Shown here: in pieces, positions 8,500 to 15,126 of the stretch
How positions within the stretch are numbered: position 1 is the first letter of the stretch
How the letters are laid out: the number at the start of each line of letters is the position of its first letter
Source of the DNA: JBPCRW01 sp050996405
GTDB taxonomy: Bacteria > Acidobacteriota > Blastocatellia > Pyrinomonadales > Pyrinomonadaceae
Direction: 5' to 3'
Length of the DNA: 22,538 nucleotides
Assembly (NCBI GenBank): GCA_050996405.1
Contig: JBPCRW010000294.1
Span: 1-22,538 of the forward strand
Translations under genes and position numbers: made by a program
Notes under the pieces: generated by a model
Told to the model about the DNA's origin: nothing
Database searches by the model: none
What the model saw: the letters and a program-made list of their open reading frames with translations, nothing else

Positions 8500-9240
8500 A
8501 TGAAGTGTGAAACCTGTCAAGAGCTTTTAAGCGAATTTATAGATGACCTGCTCGACGAAAAATCCGTCGCGCGCGTCAAAGCACATTTGACGCTCTGCGC
8601 CGGATGCGCGGAAATCTATGAAGACTTTTTCAGCATTCTCGGAGTTTGCGATTTAGACCTCGCCGCAGCAGAAATTCCGCCGCCGAATGAACAGGCTCTG
8701 TGGTGTCGGATTAACAATCTCATCGAAGCGGAAATTAAACCGGAAGCTGTTGCCGAACAAAGCCGAAAACAGAAAACCGGCGGTTGGCTTTCAAAAATGT
8801 GGCGGCGCACATGGTCGCTTTCGCTGACGCAGTTGACTTCGGCGATTGTCGGAATCGCTCTGATTAGTTCGCTGCTGACCGTCGTCAGCTTAAAAAATGC
8901 CAGTCCGTCCGACGAAGTTAATTCGATGCAGCCGTCGCTGTTTGAAAAAGTTCTGGGCAAAGTCGGGTTAGTAGAAACCCCGCAGCAGGCGCGGGAAAGA
9001 CGTTTGCGCGAGCAGCAGGCGGCGATTGAGTACTGGAACAAGCGGGTCGAGGCGCGCCGCGCGCAATGGGATGCTCATTTGCGCGAGGTATTCGACCGTA
9101 ATTTAAACGAAGTTGACCAGGTGGTTACAGACTACAACCGCACTTTAGAGCAGAATCCGCAGGGCGATTTATCGAACGAAATGCTCGATTCGGCGATGAA
9201 TGAAAAAGTCGAACTCCTGCGTGAATTTTCCGACCTTTAA
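8500..9240 (+). CDS. Membrane anti-sigma factor with zinc finger (zf-HC2/ZAS)
   Basis: Partner and inhibitor of the sigma factor encoded upstream, anchored in the inner membrane. It has 246 residues. The N-terminal ZAS module has Cys3, then His29, Cys33 and Cys36 (HLTLCAGC), the usual zinc-binding pattern that clasps a sigma factor. A single transmembrane helix lies at about 108-130 (SLTQLTSAIVGIALISSLLT), and residues 155-246 form a charged, probably coiled-coil outer part rich in Glu and Arg. A purine-rich AAGAGA site precedes the ATG. The spacing of 131 bases from the sigma gene and 15 bases to the following gene fits one operon. How the signal is sensed cannot be told; no protease gene sits beside it. 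Confidence 0.9.
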   Translation: MKCETCQELLSEFIDDLLDEKSVARVKAHLTLCAGCAEIYEDFFSILGVCDLDLAAAEIPPPNEQALWCRINNLIEAEIKPEAVAEQSRKQKTGGWLSKMWRRTWSLSLTQLTSAIVGIALISSLLTVVSLKNASPSDEVNSMQPSLFEKVLGKVGLVETPQQARERRLREQQAAIEYWNKRVEARRAQWDAHLREVFDRNLNEVDQVVTDYNRTLEQNPQGDLSNEMLDSAMNEKVELLREFSDL

Positions 9241-9255
9241 TTTTAGTTTTTTGAG

Positions 9256-10032
9256 ATGATTCCGGTTTTGAATAAAGCGTTTTGTAAAATGAAAAGCCTA
9301 AAAACTACGATTCTTTGCTTGAGCGTAGTTTTTTTCTTTGCGGCTTCGACGGCGCAAATTTCCGCGCAGAAAAAATTTTCCAGAACTTATCCGGCGAGCA
9401 AAAACGTCCGGCTGCAATTAACCAATCGCGTCGGCACGGTGACGGTCGAAGGCTGGGACAAGGACAAAATCGAAATCAACGCCTGGATGGAAGCACCGGC
9501 GGCAACCATCATTCCGCAAAGTTTGAGCGGCAAAATTCTCATCAACGTCGTTCAGGATAATCAAGACCGCGAGGAAGTCGGCAGCTGCAATTTTTTGATA
9601 AGAGTTCCGTTTTCATCGTCGGTCGATATTGAAACGCGGACGGGAAATCTAAGTGTCCGCGATGTGCAGGGCGGAATGGTCAGAGCGCATATTTCCAGCG
9701 AAGGCGATATTACTTTAACCAATATCAGCGCGGAGACCGTGTCGGCTGAAAACATTATGGGCGATATTTTTTTCGACGGCGATATACAGTCAAACGGAAT
9801 TTACCGATTTAGCTCGATGAGCGGCAGAATCAATCTGCGGATTCCCTTCAACGCTTCGTTCAAAATGGCGGCGACCGCGCCCTTGACGCGCAACATTTCG
9901 CTCAACGGATTTCCTAACGATGGATTAAAATCCGTCGGCAACGGTCGTCGCATTATCGGGCAGATTGGCGACGGCAGCGCGACTTTGTCGGCGACCACGC
10001 AGCGCGGCAGTATTTCGTTTATCAGACGATAA
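9256..10032 (+). CDS. Secreted DUF4097-family beta-sheet protein, copy 1
   Basis: Function unknown. It has 258 residues with a signal peptide ending near QISAQ (about residue 38 from the first ATG). The mature part begins with KNVRLQLTNRVGTVTVEGWD, followed by repeated short strands (GNLSVRDVQGGMVRAHISS, GDITLTNISAETVSAENI, GDIFFDGDI, GRINLRIPF) that suggest a stacked beta-helix or beta-roll as predicted for DUF4097. Related domains occur in LiaG of Firmicutes, next to envelope-stress regulators. Start: ATG 9256 or, equally plausible, ATG 9289, which gives a more typical signal peptide beginning MKSLK. It sits 15 bases after the anti-sigma gene, so it is probably a member or target of that sigma operon. 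Confidence 0.8.
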   Translation: MIPVLNKAFCKMKSLKTTILCLSVVFFFAASTAQISAQKKFSRTYPASKNVRLQLTNRVGTVTVEGWDKDKIEINAWMEAPAATIIPQSLSGKILINVVQDNQDREEVGSCNFLIRVPFSSSVDIETRTGNLSVRDVQGGMVRAHISSEGDITLTNISAETVSAENIMGDIFFDGDIQSNGIYRFSSMSGRINLRIPFNASFKMAATAPLTRNISLNGFPNDGLKSVGNGRRIIGQIGDGSATLSATTQRGSISFIRR

Positions 10033-10080
10033 ATTCAAGACAAAAGTAAAAAGACAAAAGTTTTTCTCCCAGCCGAAACA

Positions 10081-10947
10081 ATGAAAATAAAATTAAAATT
10101 TGAAAAAATCTGTGTCCATCTGTGTTTATCTGCGGTTTCGATTCTTTTTCTGACTTTGCCTTTCGCCGCGCAGGAAACAAAGTCTCTACTCAAAAGCACC
10201 ACTTACAAAACCGAAAACATTGATTTCGGCGCAGGCGGAACTTTAACAATCGTCGGCGCGCCCGCAGGCAGCATCAGCGTCGAAGGCTGGCAAAAAAATC
10301 AGATAGAAATTTCCGCCGACATCGAAGTCCAAGCCGAAACCGAAGCCGATTTAGCCGAACTCGCTAAAATCGACGGCTTTGTCATCGATAATGATTTCGG
10401 TCACGTCCGTGTTTTAACCGTCAGCACAAACGACAAAGATTATTTAAAACGCACGGCGAAAAAATTTCCGAAACGTCTTTTGGGAATGCCTTTTAAAATT
10501 GACTATCGAATTAAAGTTCCCGCGTATTGCGATTTGGAAATCGACGGCGGACGCGGCGATTTTAATCTTTCCGGCGTTCAGGGCGCGATGCAGATTAAAT
10601 TTCTCGAATCGAATGCGAAGCTGAATTTAACGGGCGGAAATGTCATCGCTACTTTCGGCAGCGGAAATGTCGAAATACAGATTCCGACGCGCGGCTGGCG
10701 CGGGCGCAGTCTGGACATTCAGCTTGCCAGCGGAAATTTAAACATCTATTTGCAGCCGAATTTTAGTGCCGACATCAACGCCGTTATTTTGCGAACGGGC
10801 AAAATCGAAAACACGATTGATTCGCTCAAACCGCGTGATAGAACAACTTTTAGTGAAAAATCTATCGCGGCGCGCAATGGGGCGGGCGGCGCGGCTTTAA
10901 GTTTTACGGTCGGCGACGGAACTTTGAAAATGCAAAACGTGAAATAA
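10081..10947 (+). CDS. Secreted DUF4097-family beta-sheet protein, copy 2
   Basis: Paralogue of the gene just upstream: both share the pattern VEGW-x-K-x-x-IEI-x-A near the mature N terminus and a series of short beta strands. It has 288 residues. The signal peptide covers about 1-30 (cleavage after AA in LPFAAQ). The mature part includes GTLTIVGAPAGSISVEGW, then YRIKVPAYCDLEIDGGRGDF and several G-N-hydrophobic strand repeats. Function unknown; probably exported to the periplasm or surface. The signal-peptide coding region contains three 10-bp tandem repeats, and the stop codon overlaps the first heptamer of repeat array B, so both ends of the gene touch repeats. The 48-base gap to copy 1 holds a duplicated AGACAAAAGT. 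Confidence 0.8.
   Translation: MKIKLKFEKICVHLCLSAVSILFLTLPFAAQETKSLLKSTTYKTENIDFGAGGTLTIVGAPAGSISVEGWQKNQIEISADIEVQAETEADLAELAKIDGFVIDNDFGHVRVLTVSTNDKDYLKRTAKKFPKRLLGMPFKIDYRIKVPAYCDLEIDGGRGDFNLSGVQGAMQIKFLESNAKLNLTGGNVIATFGSGNVEIQIPTRGWRGRSLDIQLASGNLNIYLQPNFSADINAVILRTGKIENTIDSLKPRDRTTFSEKSIAARNGAGGAALSFTVGDGTLKMQNVK
10108..10137 (+). repeat. Three 10-bp tandem repeats inside a signal-peptide coding region
   Basis: ATCTGTGTCC, ATCTGTGTTT and ATCTGCGGTT follow each other exactly (10108-10117, 10118-10127, 10128-10137), within the codons for the KICVHLCLSAVS part of the signal peptide. Confidence 0.75.
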
Positions 10948-11095
10948 TGCAAAATTGAAGATGCAAAATTCAAAATTAAAATATAAAACTAGAAATATAG
11001 AGTGAAAAATGAGCAGAATAAAATCCCGATTTTATCCGCTCATTTTGCATTTTCAATTTTCAATTTTATACGTTTTGCATTTTCAATTTTGCATT
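10946..11095. repeat. Inverted array of 7-bp repeats (array B, units AAAATGC and AAAATTG)
   Basis: Outer arms of 23 nt (10946-10968 and 11073-11095) are complementary at 22 of 23 positions and read as degenerate heptamers of the same family as array A. Between them are more degenerate copies and an inner hairpin. The left arm starts within the stop codon of the DUF4097 gene, and the right arm runs into a TATAAT before dcd. Confidence 0.85.
11009..11043 (+). terminator. Inner hairpin of array B, probable terminator
   Basis: ATGAGCAGAATAAAAT (11009-11024) pairs with ATTTTATCCGCTCAT (11029-11043) over a CCCG loop with one bulge, preceded by an A run and followed by TTTT. It would end the sigma/DUF4097 operon before dcd. 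Confidence 0.5.
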
Positions 11096-11100
11096 ATAAT
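11073..11100 (+). promoter_or_regulatory. Candidate promoter for dcd
   Basis: A perfect -10 TATAAT at 11095-11100 at the end of repeat array B, 37 bp before the dcd ATG. The -35 is poor (TTTTGC at 11073 with a 16-bp spacer). Confidence 0.45.
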
Positions 11101-11137
11101 CTGGCTTATCACTTTTTAATTTTCCAGACAGAATTTT

Positions 11138-11728
11138 ATGACAATTAAATCGGATTTGTGGCTGCGCCGGATGGTCGAAGAAAACCGGATGATTGACCCG
11201 TTTAACGCGGAACTGGTGCGCGAGACGGATAGCAGAAAAATTATTTCCGCCGGAACTTCCAGTTACGGTTACGATATGCGCCTAGCGGACGACGGCTTTC
11301 GCATTTTTTCGTCAGTTTACGGACTTGAGATTGACCCGAAACATTTTGACGAAAATTCTTTAATCGAACCCGAACTTCGTACTGCCGACGACGGCGCGAA
11401 ATATTATTTGCTGCCGCCGCATCACTACGGTTTAGGTGTCACGGTGGAAACATTCAAAATGCCGCGCAACGTGACTGGTATCGCGCTCGGAAAATCAACT
11501 TACGCGCGCGCCGGATTGCTTGTCAACACGACTCCGCTCGAAGCCGGATGGACGGGCAGATTAGTTGTCGAAATTGCCAATCTCGCCAATCTCCCGCTGC
11601 GCGTTTACGTCAACGAAGGAATCGGACAAATTTTGTTTTTTGAATCCGACGAAAACTGCGCGGTTTCTTACTCGGACAGGGGCGGAAAATATCAAAATCA
11701 GCAAGGCTTAACTTATGCGAAAGTTTAG
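11138..11728 (+). CDS. dcd: dCTP deaminase
   Basis: Converts dCTP to dUTP plus ammonia, feeding dUMP and thymidylate synthesis in the cytosol. It has 196 residues, normal for the family, and belongs to the trimeric dUTPase-like fold. Motifs seen are SSYGYDMRL, ALGKSTYARAGLLVNTTPLEAGWTG with catalytic Glu135, and the C-terminal GIGQILFFE and GGKYQNQQGLTYAKV, the flexible lid that closes over the nucleotide. The ATG at 11138 gives the usual N terminus (IKSDLWLRRM). No strong Shine-Dalgarno is seen. Whether it is also a dUTPase cannot be judged. The neighbour nrdR is convergent only 14 bases away, with no terminator between, so the two mRNAs may overlap. Confidence 0.95.
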   Translation: MTIKSDLWLRRMVEENRMIDPFNAELVRETDSRKIISAGTSSYGYDMRLADDGFRIFSSVYGLEIDPKHFDENSLIEPELRTADDGAKYYLLPPHHYGLGVTVETFKMPRNVTGIALGKSTYARAGLLVNTTPLEAGWTGRLVVEIANLANLPLRVYVNEGIGQILFFESDENCAVSYSDRGGKYQNQQGLTYAKV

Positions 11729-11742
11729 TTTTGTTTGCAGAT

Positions 11743-12231
11743 TTACTTGCTTTTGCGGCTGGCGGATTTATTTTTCTCGCGTCCGCGCACGAGAATTTTC
11801 AGTTCTTCCATAAACTCGGAAACATCTTCAAATTCGAGATACACGGAAGCGAAACGAACGTATGCGACTTTATCGAGTTCTTTTAAACGTCGCATAATTA
11901 TTTTTCCGACCTGCTCGGCGCGGCGTTCACGGTCGGTCGAATCCTGCACGTATTTTTCAACCGAGTTGACGATTGATTCAAGCTGCGCGGCGGAAATCGG
12001 ACGTTTTTCGCAGGCTCGGAGCAGCCCGTTCATAATTTTGTTACGGTCGAATAACTCGCGCCGACCGTCTTTTTTGACGACCATATACGGCACTTCGTCA
12101 ATGCGTTCATATGACGTAAAACGCCTGCCGCATTCCAGGCATTCGCGGCGCCTGCGAATTGAATCGCCGTCTTTGGCTTCGCGCGAATCCACTACTTTGT
12201 CTTCCAAAAATCCGCAAAATGGACATTTCAT
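11743..12231 (-). CDS. nrdR: Transcriptional repressor NrdR
   Basis: Represses ribonucleotide reductase genes when dATP is abundant by binding NrdR boxes. It has 162 residues. The N-terminal zinc ribbon has Cys3, Cys6, Cys31 and Cys34 (MKCPFCG and ECLECGRRF), followed by an ATP-cone domain at about 48-138 (PYMVVKKDGRRELFDRNKI, then VGKIIMRRLKELDKVAYVRF and ASVYLEFEDV), and a basic tail. All hallmarks are intact. No NrdR box was recognised in this window, so its targets lie elsewhere. The ATG at 12231 begins just beside repeat array C, which occupies the gap to the upstream gene on the same strand. The tail-to-tail partner is dcd. Confidence 0.97.
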   Translation of the reverse strand: MKCPFCGFLEDKVVDSREAKDGDSIRRRRECLECGRRFTSYERIDEVPYMVVKKDGRRELFDRNKIMNGLLRACEKRPISAAQLESIVNSVEKYVQDSTDRERRAEQVGKIIMRRLKELDKVAYVRFASVYLEFEDVSEFMEELKILVRGREKNKSASRKSK

Positions 12232-12237
12232 ATAATT

Positions 12238-12376
12238 AGTCTAGAGTCTGGAGTCCAGAGTCCAAAGTCATTTGTTTTAATTTAAAGTCTCCGCTAAAAG
12301 CCAAAGTTAATTCGATGGCTGAATCTCGATTTGAGATTCTCGACTCTGGACTCCAGACTCCGGACTCTGGACTTGA
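12238..12376. repeat. Inverted array of 7-bp repeats (array C, unit GAGTCTG / GAGTCCA)
   Basis: The left arm (12238-12269) has four heptamers of the AGTCTGG type plus a partial one; the right arm (12321-12376) has eight degenerate heptamers of the GACTCTG type. A 19-bp core GAGTCTGGAGTCCAGAGTC (12244-12262) is exactly complementary to 12342-12360. The right arm is inside the coding sequence of the flippase-like gene. Confidence 0.88.
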
Positions 12377-13419
12377 AATTCGGTTTCGTGTTCGACATCT
12401 TCGACCGTGTGGTCGGACGAAAGCAGCCCGCGCAATCTGGCTAAAGAAATATCGCCGCGCAGAAAATAATAGAACCCGAAAAATATCGCCGGTGCAAAAT
12501 AAATAATGTGCATCGCAAACGAAATCGCCCACGCTTTTTCCTTATCGACTCCGAACAGAATCAAACCGCCCGCTGTCGCCGCGTGAAACGCGCCCGCCGC
12601 GCCGCCCGGTGTCGGGACGAGCGAACCGATTGCCGCCACAAACATCACAAATAACGAATCAGCAAAACCAAAAGGTATATCGAATGCCAGAATTATCAGC
12701 CACGTCGGAACGGCAATTCCCAGCCAGACGACTATCGTCCAGCCGACAACCGCCGCCACTTCACGCCAATTCCGAAAAATTTCGAGGCTCGTCGCCATCT
12801 GCTCCAAAAGATTTAAAAAAATCGCCTGAATTTTTTTCGGGATTATTTTTTTGTCAATTAACTTTTCAAACCAGCCGATAATTGCCGCCGAATATTTATA
12901 ATAGAAATACAGCGCGGCGATTCCGAAAACAACGCCGACCAGCATCAGCATTCCGATAAATCTGACGTTTGCAAATTCGCGTTCATATTCTGCCGGAGGC
13001 TTGAGCCACAGCAGGCTGGCGGCAAAAAAACAAATCAGCGCAGCCGTATCGCAGACCCGTTCGATGACCAGCGTAATCAATCCCGCGCTTGGTCGAACGC
13101 GATGGTCGCGCATCGAAAGCCACATCGGGCGGACGATTTCACCGGCGCGCCCGACAATAAAAATCACCGAAAAACCGACGACCGTCGCCGCGAATAATTC
13201 TCGCAGAGAAGTTTCGGTAATCGGCGCGAGCAAGGTTCGCCAGCGAAATGCGCGAAAAAGATAACCCAAACAAATTATCAAGGTCGCCGCCGATAAATAG
13301 TAACCGTTTGCCTGACTTAAATTTTTCCTGATTTCCGCCCAGTCGAGGTTGCGCCCGAAAAACCACAAAATAAAAACGGCGAATAAAAACAGTAATATGA
13401 ATTTTAAACTTTTCCGCAA
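12307..13419 (-). CDS. Lysylphosphatidylglycerol synthase TM-region / UPF0104 flippase-like membrane protein
   Basis: Integral membrane protein of 370 residues with about eight hydrophobic segments, of the PF03706/YbhN group that matches the flippase half of MprF; there is no aminoacyl-transferase half. Characteristic features are LFRAFRWRTLLAP, VGRAGEIVRPMWLSMRD, LVIERVCDTAAL and SLVPTPGGAAGAFHAA. It probably moves a lipid or glycolipid across the inner membrane; the substrate is unknown. The last 26 residues (after DVEHE) are a hydrophilic tail encoded by repeat array C and are likely not part of the ancestral protein. The start is TTG at 13419; no ATG lies near, and the first residues lead directly into the first membrane helix. 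The next gene downstream on this strand is nrdR. Confidence 0.85.
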   Translation of the reverse strand: MRKSLKFILLFLFAVFILWFFGRNLDWAEIRKNLSQANGYYLSAATLIICLGYLFRAFRWRTLLAPITETSLRELFAATVVGFSVIFIVGRAGEIVRPMWLSMRDHRVRPSAGLITLVIERVCDTAALICFFAASLLWLKPPAEYEREFANVRFIGMLMLVGVVFGIAALYFYYKYSAAIIGWFEKLIDKKIIPKKIQAIFLNLLEQMATSLEIFRNWREVAAVVGWTIVVWLGIAVPTWLIILAFDIPFGFADSLFVMFVAAIGSLVPTPGGAAGAFHAATAGGLILFGVDKEKAWAISFAMHIIYFAPAIFFGFYYFLRGDISLARLRGLLSSDHTVEDVEHETEFQVQSPESGVQSRESQIEIQPSN

Positions 13420-13670
13420 ATCTTTAATCCGAAGCCTTGTGTAATATTATAAATTGAATAGTGATTTATCAGTTCAAACACAAAAGATACAGTTTTTGAC
13501 CGAAAACTACAATATCCGATGAGATTCAACCGCTTTTGAAAATTTCGCGCGTTTAATTTAATTGGAACTTTTCGCAGAAGCCCGACGTAAAAACATTCTT
13601 GACAGGGTTCAGATTTTCCGCCTTGTTGCTTTGCGCGCTGGAGCATTTGCTTTTTGGAGAAACACTAACG
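13420..13670. other. Intergenic region between divergent flippase-like and second sigma genes
   Basis: A 251-bp AT-rich gap with promoters expected in both directions. On the plus strand TTGACA (13599-13604) is a perfect -35, but the -10 at the right distance (CTTGTT) is poor, as for a promoter read by an alternative sigma factor. No convincing hairpin or repeat was found. Confidence 0.4.
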
Positions 13671-14264
13671 TTGGAAGCAGTAAAAGCATCGGCAGGAGTT
13701 GAAGGAGCAGACCTTGTGCGCCAGTGCCGCGCCGGAGACGGCGCGGCGTGGGAAGAAATTGTGACGGCATATTCGCGTCGTATTTTTAATCTCGCGTATC
13801 GTTTTACGTCGAGCGTCGAAGCCGCCGAAGATTTGACGCAGGAAGTTTTTATACGAATTTATAAAACGCTCGACCAATACGACGCGAAACAGGGAAATTT
13901 ATCGAACTGGTTAATGCGATTGGCGCGAAATTTGATAATTGACGATTACAGGCATCGCCAGCGAAATCCGCAGGATACTTACGCCGAAGATGTCGAGCAG
14001 CATACGTTTCATCTGCATTCAATCGGCAAATCGCAGCACAAGGAAATTGAGCGGCGTGAGTTGGCTGAACAGGTGCAGAGCGGAATTGATAAACTGCCGA
14101 CCGATTTAAGAACGTGCGTGATTTTGCGCGACATCGAAGAATTAAGTTATCAGGAAATCGTCGAGCTTTTGAAAATTCCTGAAGGCACTGTCAAATCGCG
14201 CATCAATCGCGGAAGAATTGAACTGGCGAAAATTCTGCGCCGGATGAGAGTTGTCAATATGTAA
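13671..14264 (+). CDS. ECF-type RNA polymerase sigma factor (second module)
   Basis: Group IV sigma factor of 197 residues, similar to SigW/RpoE types. Region 2 is at about 25-98 (WEEIVTAYSRRIFNLAYRF, AAEDLTQEVFIRIYKTL, NWLMRLARNLIIDDYR), and region 4 at about 133-190 (DKLPTDLRTCVILRDIEEL, then helix-turn-helix YQEIVELLKIPEGTVKSRI). Both domains are complete. The start is uncertain: the frame is open back to 13599, but a TTG at 13671 with GGAGA ten bases upstream gives a compact family-like N terminus (EAVKASAGVEGADLVRQC) and is preferred. The next gene is a zinc-finger anti-sigma protein 76 bases downstream, separated by repeat array D. Confidence 0.88.
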   Translation: MEAVKASAGVEGADLVRQCRAGDGAAWEEIVTAYSRRIFNLAYRFTSSVEAAEDLTQEVFIRIYKTLDQYDAKQGNLSNWLMRLARNLIIDDYRHRQRNPQDTYAEDVEQHTFHLHSIGKSQHKEIERRELAEQVQSGIDKLPTDLRTCVILRDIEELSYQEIVELLKIPEGTVKSRINRGRIELAKILRRMRVVNM

Positions 14265-14267
14265 CAA

Positions 14268-14330
14268 GTGGTGAGTGGTGAGTGAAAAAAACTTTCCGAA
14301 ACTCACCACTCGCCATTCACAACTCACCAT
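14268..14330. repeat. Inverted array of 7-bp repeats (array D, unit GTGGTGA)
   Basis: Two exact copies of GTGGTGA plus a partial (14268-14284) face four degenerate copies of ACTCACC (14301-14330). AGTGGTGAGT (14274-14283) pairs exactly with ACTCACCACT (14301-14310). The array fills the gap between the sigma and anti-sigma genes. Confidence 0.85.
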
Positions 14331-14340
14331 TAAAGAAGTT

Positions 14341-15126
14341 ATGGCTTATGTGAACGAAAAAATTATCAATTGCTCGCGGTTTGAAGAACTGCTGACCGAT
14401 TATCTGGACAAAACGCTCGACGCGCCTTTGCAGAAAGCGACGGCGGCTCACGCCTTGAGTTGTCCGCTCTGTCACGCGCTTTTGAACGAAGTGAAAAGCG
14501 CGCTGGTGGTTTGTCATGAAATCTCCGCGCCGAAAAAATCTCTCACGCCGCTCGAAGCGCGGATTTTGTCAGCCACCGTGCCGGAATCGGTGATGGCTTG
14601 CGAAGAATTTGAAAATCATTTGACCGATTATTTTGACGGATTTTTACCGGCGGCGGTTTATCATCGCTGGGAACGCCACGCCGTTTTATGCGAAAAATGC
14701 ACGGATTTGCCCGGCGAAGTTGTCCGCTCGATTGCCGCCTGCTACAGCTATCGCAACGCGGAACTGCCCATTCCCGAAACTTTGCACGCCAAAATTTTAC
14801 AGGCGACCATCGGCACGGCAAAGGCAAAAACCATCAAGGCTTCTCCGGTTTCGCAATTTGTCGAATGGATTCGCTCTCTGAGTTTCCCGATTTCCCTGCC
14901 GCAGTTTGCGCCCGTTGTGATGATGCTTCTTTTTGCGGTTTTGGTTTTAAGTCAAACGGCGACCGCCGACGGCTCGATTAGCGGAATGTATCAAAAAGGC
15001 TTTGAACTTGCCGAGCAAACTTATAAACAGGGCGCGGGCGTAATGATGGGAGAAAAAATTGTCGAGCCGCAAACGAATCAAGAACCCGTTCAGGGAACAA
15101 CGTATGTCAACGGGGGAAATCAATAA
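14341..15126 (+). CDS. Membrane anti-sigma factor with two tandem zinc-finger (ZAS) modules
   Basis: Likely inhibitor of the sigma factor encoded upstream. It has 261 residues. Two N-terminal modules have the same ligand spacing: Cys11, His37, Cys41, Cys44 (HALSCPLC) and Cys87, His113, Cys117, Cys120 (HAVLCEKC). Their first helices also match (CSRFEELLTDYLD and CEEFENHLTDYFD), so the domain has been duplicated. A transmembrane helix lies at about 202-225 (FAPVVMMLLFAVLVLSQTA), and a short outer tail ends GGNQ. An upstream in-frame GTG at 14275 would start inside repeat array D, so the ATG at 14341 is chosen. Its stop directly abuts the ATG of the following gene, implying cotranscription and coupled translation. 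The second module could bind another sigma factor or stabilise a dimer. Confidence 0.87.
   Translation: MAYVNEKIINCSRFEELLTDYLDKTLDAPLQKATAAHALSCPLCHALLNEVKSALVVCHEISAPKKSLTPLEARILSATVPESVMACEEFENHLTDYFDGFLPAAVYHRWERHAVLCEKCTDLPGEVVRSIAACYSYRNAELPIPETLHAKILQATIGTAKAKTIKASPVSQFVEWIRSLSFPISLPQFAPVVMMLLFAVLVLSQTATADGSISGMYQKGFELAEQTYKQGAGVMMGEKIVEPQTNQEPVQGTTYVNGGNQ

Noticed and set aside
11735..12235. 166-codon plus-strand frame opposite nrdR
   Set aside because: Serine/arginine-rich shadow of nrdR, which is complete and motif-perfect on the minus strand.
7496..14330. Heptamer arrays as CRISPR arrays
   Set aside because: Units are 7 bp without spacers, arms are inverted rather than direct repeats of 24-40 bp, and no cas gene is near.
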